Shown: positions 61,907 through 64,000 of the stretch, one piece after another
Layout of the letters: each line of letters begins with the position of its first letter
Numbering within the stretch: the first letter of the stretch is position 1
Assembly: GCA_039105265.1 (NCBI GenBank)
Contig: JAPFFF010000016.1
Location: 2,728,001-2,792,000 of the forward strand
Length of the DNA stretch: 64,000 bases
Direction of reading: 5' to 3'
Origin: Tritrichomonas musculus
Lineage: Eukaryota; Parabasalia; Tritrichomonadida; Tritrichomonadidae
Notes under the pieces: model-generated
What the model saw: only the letters and a program-made list of their open reading frames with translations
Database searches by the model: none
What the model was told of the DNA's origin: nothing
Made by a program: the position numbers and the translations under genes

Positions 61907-64000
61907 GATTCATGAACTTCATAATTGTTGGCTCTTAATCCTTTTATAAATGGTGCGCATGCTTCATTCGTTAATACAATCATTTTATTATGAAATCCAG
62001 TTAAAGCATTTTTGTTAATCGTTATTTTTGACATAATGTTATGATTCATTTGAAGATTAATATTTTTACCTGATTTAACACATTGATTATTCAATATATC
62101 CTTATAATCTGATGAAACAATTTTATTTGTTTTTAATGAAACACCTTTAAGTTTTAAGGATTTGGTCACACCGTCGTGGGCTTTGCCCTGCGCATCTATA
62201 AATGCGTTATTCCATATTGTATAACATTTAGGACATAAAGCTACTTGATTATCACCGTATTTTTCAACACAGCAACCCAAAATTTTCTTTTCATCATAAA
62301 CTGTATTAATTGATGGATCAGGCATGAATTTATAAATATTTTCATTATAAAATTGTTGATCTTTAATGATGTGTTTAAATACTTGATCATTTGATTCATT
62401 CATGTTTCCAGCAATAGCGAAATAACAACTGTCAGTATCACCCGAAGTAAAATGAAATTTATTAAGATCTAAACACTTAAACATGAAGTCATAAATGAAT
62501 GTTAAGTACCAAAATTTTGCATTATCAAGAGTGAAAAACGCTGTTTGAATACATGTTTTACACCTGAATGATTTAGGATTTGATTGAATAAGGAATGTAT
62601 CATCAGCAATTCTGGAACCATTAATATAAGTATCTGATACAATTGATTGATAAGCTTTATCTGAATCACAAATTTTAACCTTACTATATTTTTCTGTATT
62701 CATTCCATCATAACCGTATGAACCATTCATTGATATTTTATAAAATTTTTCGTTACCGGATGATTTACCAGCAATAATATCTTGACGTTTACGCATGAAT
62801 TCGTTAACAAATGGATGAAAAGCTTTATTTGCCTCATACAATGATAAATTAAGGATATCAGTAACTTTTAATCCATGATCAATGAGGAACCATAAATAAT
62901 AACAACCAAATGATTTAAATTCACCCATTGTATCTAATGTCATTGTTAATTTAGTATCTGTTTTATCAATAACACTAATTTTATTTTTCTTTCCGTATTG
63001 ATACATATATTTACCAATAACATCTTCAGTATTTTTAATATCAAAATTACGAAATACTGGTGGAAAGTTAATGAGATCATTTATTTTATTAATGGGACAT
63101 TCTAATTTAACTTTAGCTCTAAATATCAATTCAGGATTTGGTTCATATCTATGTTTAGTATAAATTATATTCATACATTTTTTATAAACTTCATCTTTTT
63201 TGTTTCCATTTTCATCATAACATTCAAAACGAGTAATTAATGAACCGGGCATATACATAATGCCTCCATGATAAGGGTTAAATTCATGATAATTTGACGA
63301 AAATGATGAAGGATAAAGAGAGTTGAAATCAACACCTACAACATGTGAAACAATATTTGGTGTATCATATGAAATAACTTTATTGTTTTCATATTTGAAT
63401 TTATTAATGTGAGTAACACCACGTATATTTTGACGATGCATAACCATTGATAAACCGCCAGTGATACCTTCACGTAAATCATAATATTCAGATTCGTTGG
63501 AAATAGTCGTTGGTAATTTATGAAGACGACAATATTTATTTAATTGAATTCTTAAACGTGTTACTTTATCATCAGCACGATTTCTTAATTTATTGCATGA
63601 AGCACAAGCTAACAAACAATTACTTAATTCGTGTCCAATATCATTATTAATTCTGTCAAGTGTGGGTTTATTCCCGTTAGTGAAATGTTCACCACATAAA
63701 TGACATTTTCCAGTTATGGGGTCATTGTAAAGTTTAAGGAAAGCGTCAAAATCATCTTCAGAAACTACTTTATTTAAATCACGTTGTGGTGCTTTTGGAT
63801 TTAATTTATTAAAACGTTCATCCTGATAATAATAAGAATCACATTTATAACTCCACCATTTAAGAGTAGGAATGAAAGTGTTTGATTCGTTAGTTATGTC
63901 ATAATCTAGTGAAGGATCAAAATCTTTATAAGCTAATGAGTATTTAATACAAACCGAATTTTTAGATAATGAAAGATTAGATATTAAATCAACGTTATAT
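61903..64000 (-). CDS. Polinton protein-primed DNA polymerase B, C-terminal part
   Basis: The frame is open from the right edge (64000) to TAA at 61903, giving about 698 residues; the N-terminus lies outside. Polymerase motif A is GVDFNSLYPSSFSS (about 63,340), motif B is KISMNGSYGYDG (about 62,715) and motif C is TSGDTDSCYFA (about 62,435). These are the signatures of family B, protein-primed polymerases that replicate Polintons and linear viral genomes. Upstream of motif A lies GKCHLCGEHFTNGNKPTLDR, then INNDIGHELSNCLLACASCN, an HNH/EndoVII-like zinc motif of the Cx2C...H...Cx2C type. It could be a nuclease-derived insert or a structural zinc site. A further CPKC pair lies near 62,240. Confidence 0.92.
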   Translation of the reverse strand, partial: YNVDLISNLSLSKNSVCIKYSLAYKDFDPSLDYDITNESNTFIPTLKWWSYKCDSYYYQDERFNKLNPKAPQRDLNKVVSEDDFDAFLKLYNDPITGKCHLCGEHFTNGNKPTLDRINNDIGHELSNCLLACASCNKLRNRADDKVTRLRIQLNKYCRLHKLPTTISNESEYYDLREGITGGLSMVMHRQNIRGVTHINKFKYENNKVISYDTPNIVSHVVGVDFNSLYPSSFSSNYHEFNPYHGGIMYMPGSLITRFECYDENGNKKDEVYKKCMNIIYTKHRYEPNPELIFRAKVKLECPINKINDLINFPPVFRNFDIKNTEDVIGKYMYQYGKKNKISVIDKTDTKLTMTLDTMGEFKSFGCYYLWFLIDHGLKVTDILNLSLYEANKAFHPFVNEFMRKRQDIIAGKSSGNEKFYKISMNGSYGYDGMNTEKYSKVKICDSDKAYQSIVSDTYINGSRIADDTFLIQSNPKSFRCKTCIQTAFFTLDNAKFWYLTFIYDFMFKCLDLNKFHFTSGDTDSCYFAIAGNMNESNDQVFKHIIKDQQFYNENIYKFMPDPSINTVYDEKKILGCCVEKYGDNQVALCPKCYTIWNNAFIDAQGKAHDGVTKSLKLKGVSLKTNKIVSSDYKDILNNQCVKSGKNINLQMNHNIMSKITINKNALTGFHNKMIVLTNEACAPFIKGLRANNYEVHES

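Larger units (their letters stand above)
48201..64000. mobile_element. Polinton/Maverick virus-like element, left part (>15.8 kb)
   Basis: Putative left end AGTAGTAGAAGTGAGATAAG at 48201, preceded by TATTAA, a possible 6-bp target site. Parts seen are a packaging ATPase, major capsid candidate, fibre-like protein, two MAFGSWFK proteins, rve integrase and protein-primed DNA polymerase B, plus unknown ORFs. Together these are diagnostic of the Polinton/Maverick class known to be abundant in trichomonads. The adenovirus-like protease was not recognised in the visible part. The element continues past the right edge, so the other terminus cannot be checked. The visible part looks whole, with no break noticed, which suggests a young copy. 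Confidence 0.92.

Overview
The window is very AT-rich eukaryotic DNA from a parabasalid protist, most likely a trichomonad of the Tritrichomonas/Trichomonas group. This rests on the gene content: BspA-like leucine-rich-repeat (LRR) proteins, DUF3447-type ankyrin proteins, an IBP39-type initiator-binding protein, single-domain kinases, Sel1 and DUF3883 proteins, MULE- and hAT-like transposons, and a Polinton/Maverick element. Species cannot be fixed from sequence reading alone.

Layout. 1-9.4 kb: a BTB-like gene cut by the left edge, several decayed ankyrin/BspA genes, an intact protein kinase, a 20-bp tandem repeat and a membrane acyltransferase. 9.4-12.1 kb: a DUF3883 gene split by a 1.58-kb MULE-like element with long terminal inverted repeats (TIRs) and a 9-bp target duplication. 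14.2-22.7 kb: an IBP39-like protein and two large BspA-LRR proteins, one with a long coiled coil. 22.7-32.3 kb: seven tRNA-Cys(GCA) genes arranged in nested palindromes, with degraded zinc-finger ORF relics in the palindrome centres and duplicated DUF3447 genes between the tRNAs. 32.6-38.5 kb: DUF3447-ankyrin genes whose ankyrin repeats are interrupted at the same point in every repeat, by long AT-rich spacers in one gene and short spacers in the others. 38.6-39.3 kb: a GC-rich MITE (miniature inverted-repeat transposable element). 39.4-40.5 kb: a Golgi-type glycosyltransferase. 41-48.2 kb: a gene desert holding a hAT-like 1.85-kb element with an 8-bp target duplication and a palindromic element with G5/C5 runs.

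48.2-64 kb: the left part of a Polinton/Maverick. Its putative terminus is at about 48,201. It carries a packaging ATPase, a probable double-jelly-roll major capsid protein, a very long fibre-like protein, two small proteins that share an N-terminus, an rve integrase and a protein-primed family B DNA polymerase with an HNH-like zinc motif. The polymerase runs off the right edge. The visible part looks whole and young.

The most interesting signals are the tRNA-Cys-capped palindromic elements, the one-repeat-per-block ankyrin genes with a recurrent AATGAAATT motif in the spacers, the dated MULE insertion into a DUF3883 gene, and a small GC-rich hairpin motif (GGGCAAAGCC) found inside four Polinton genes.
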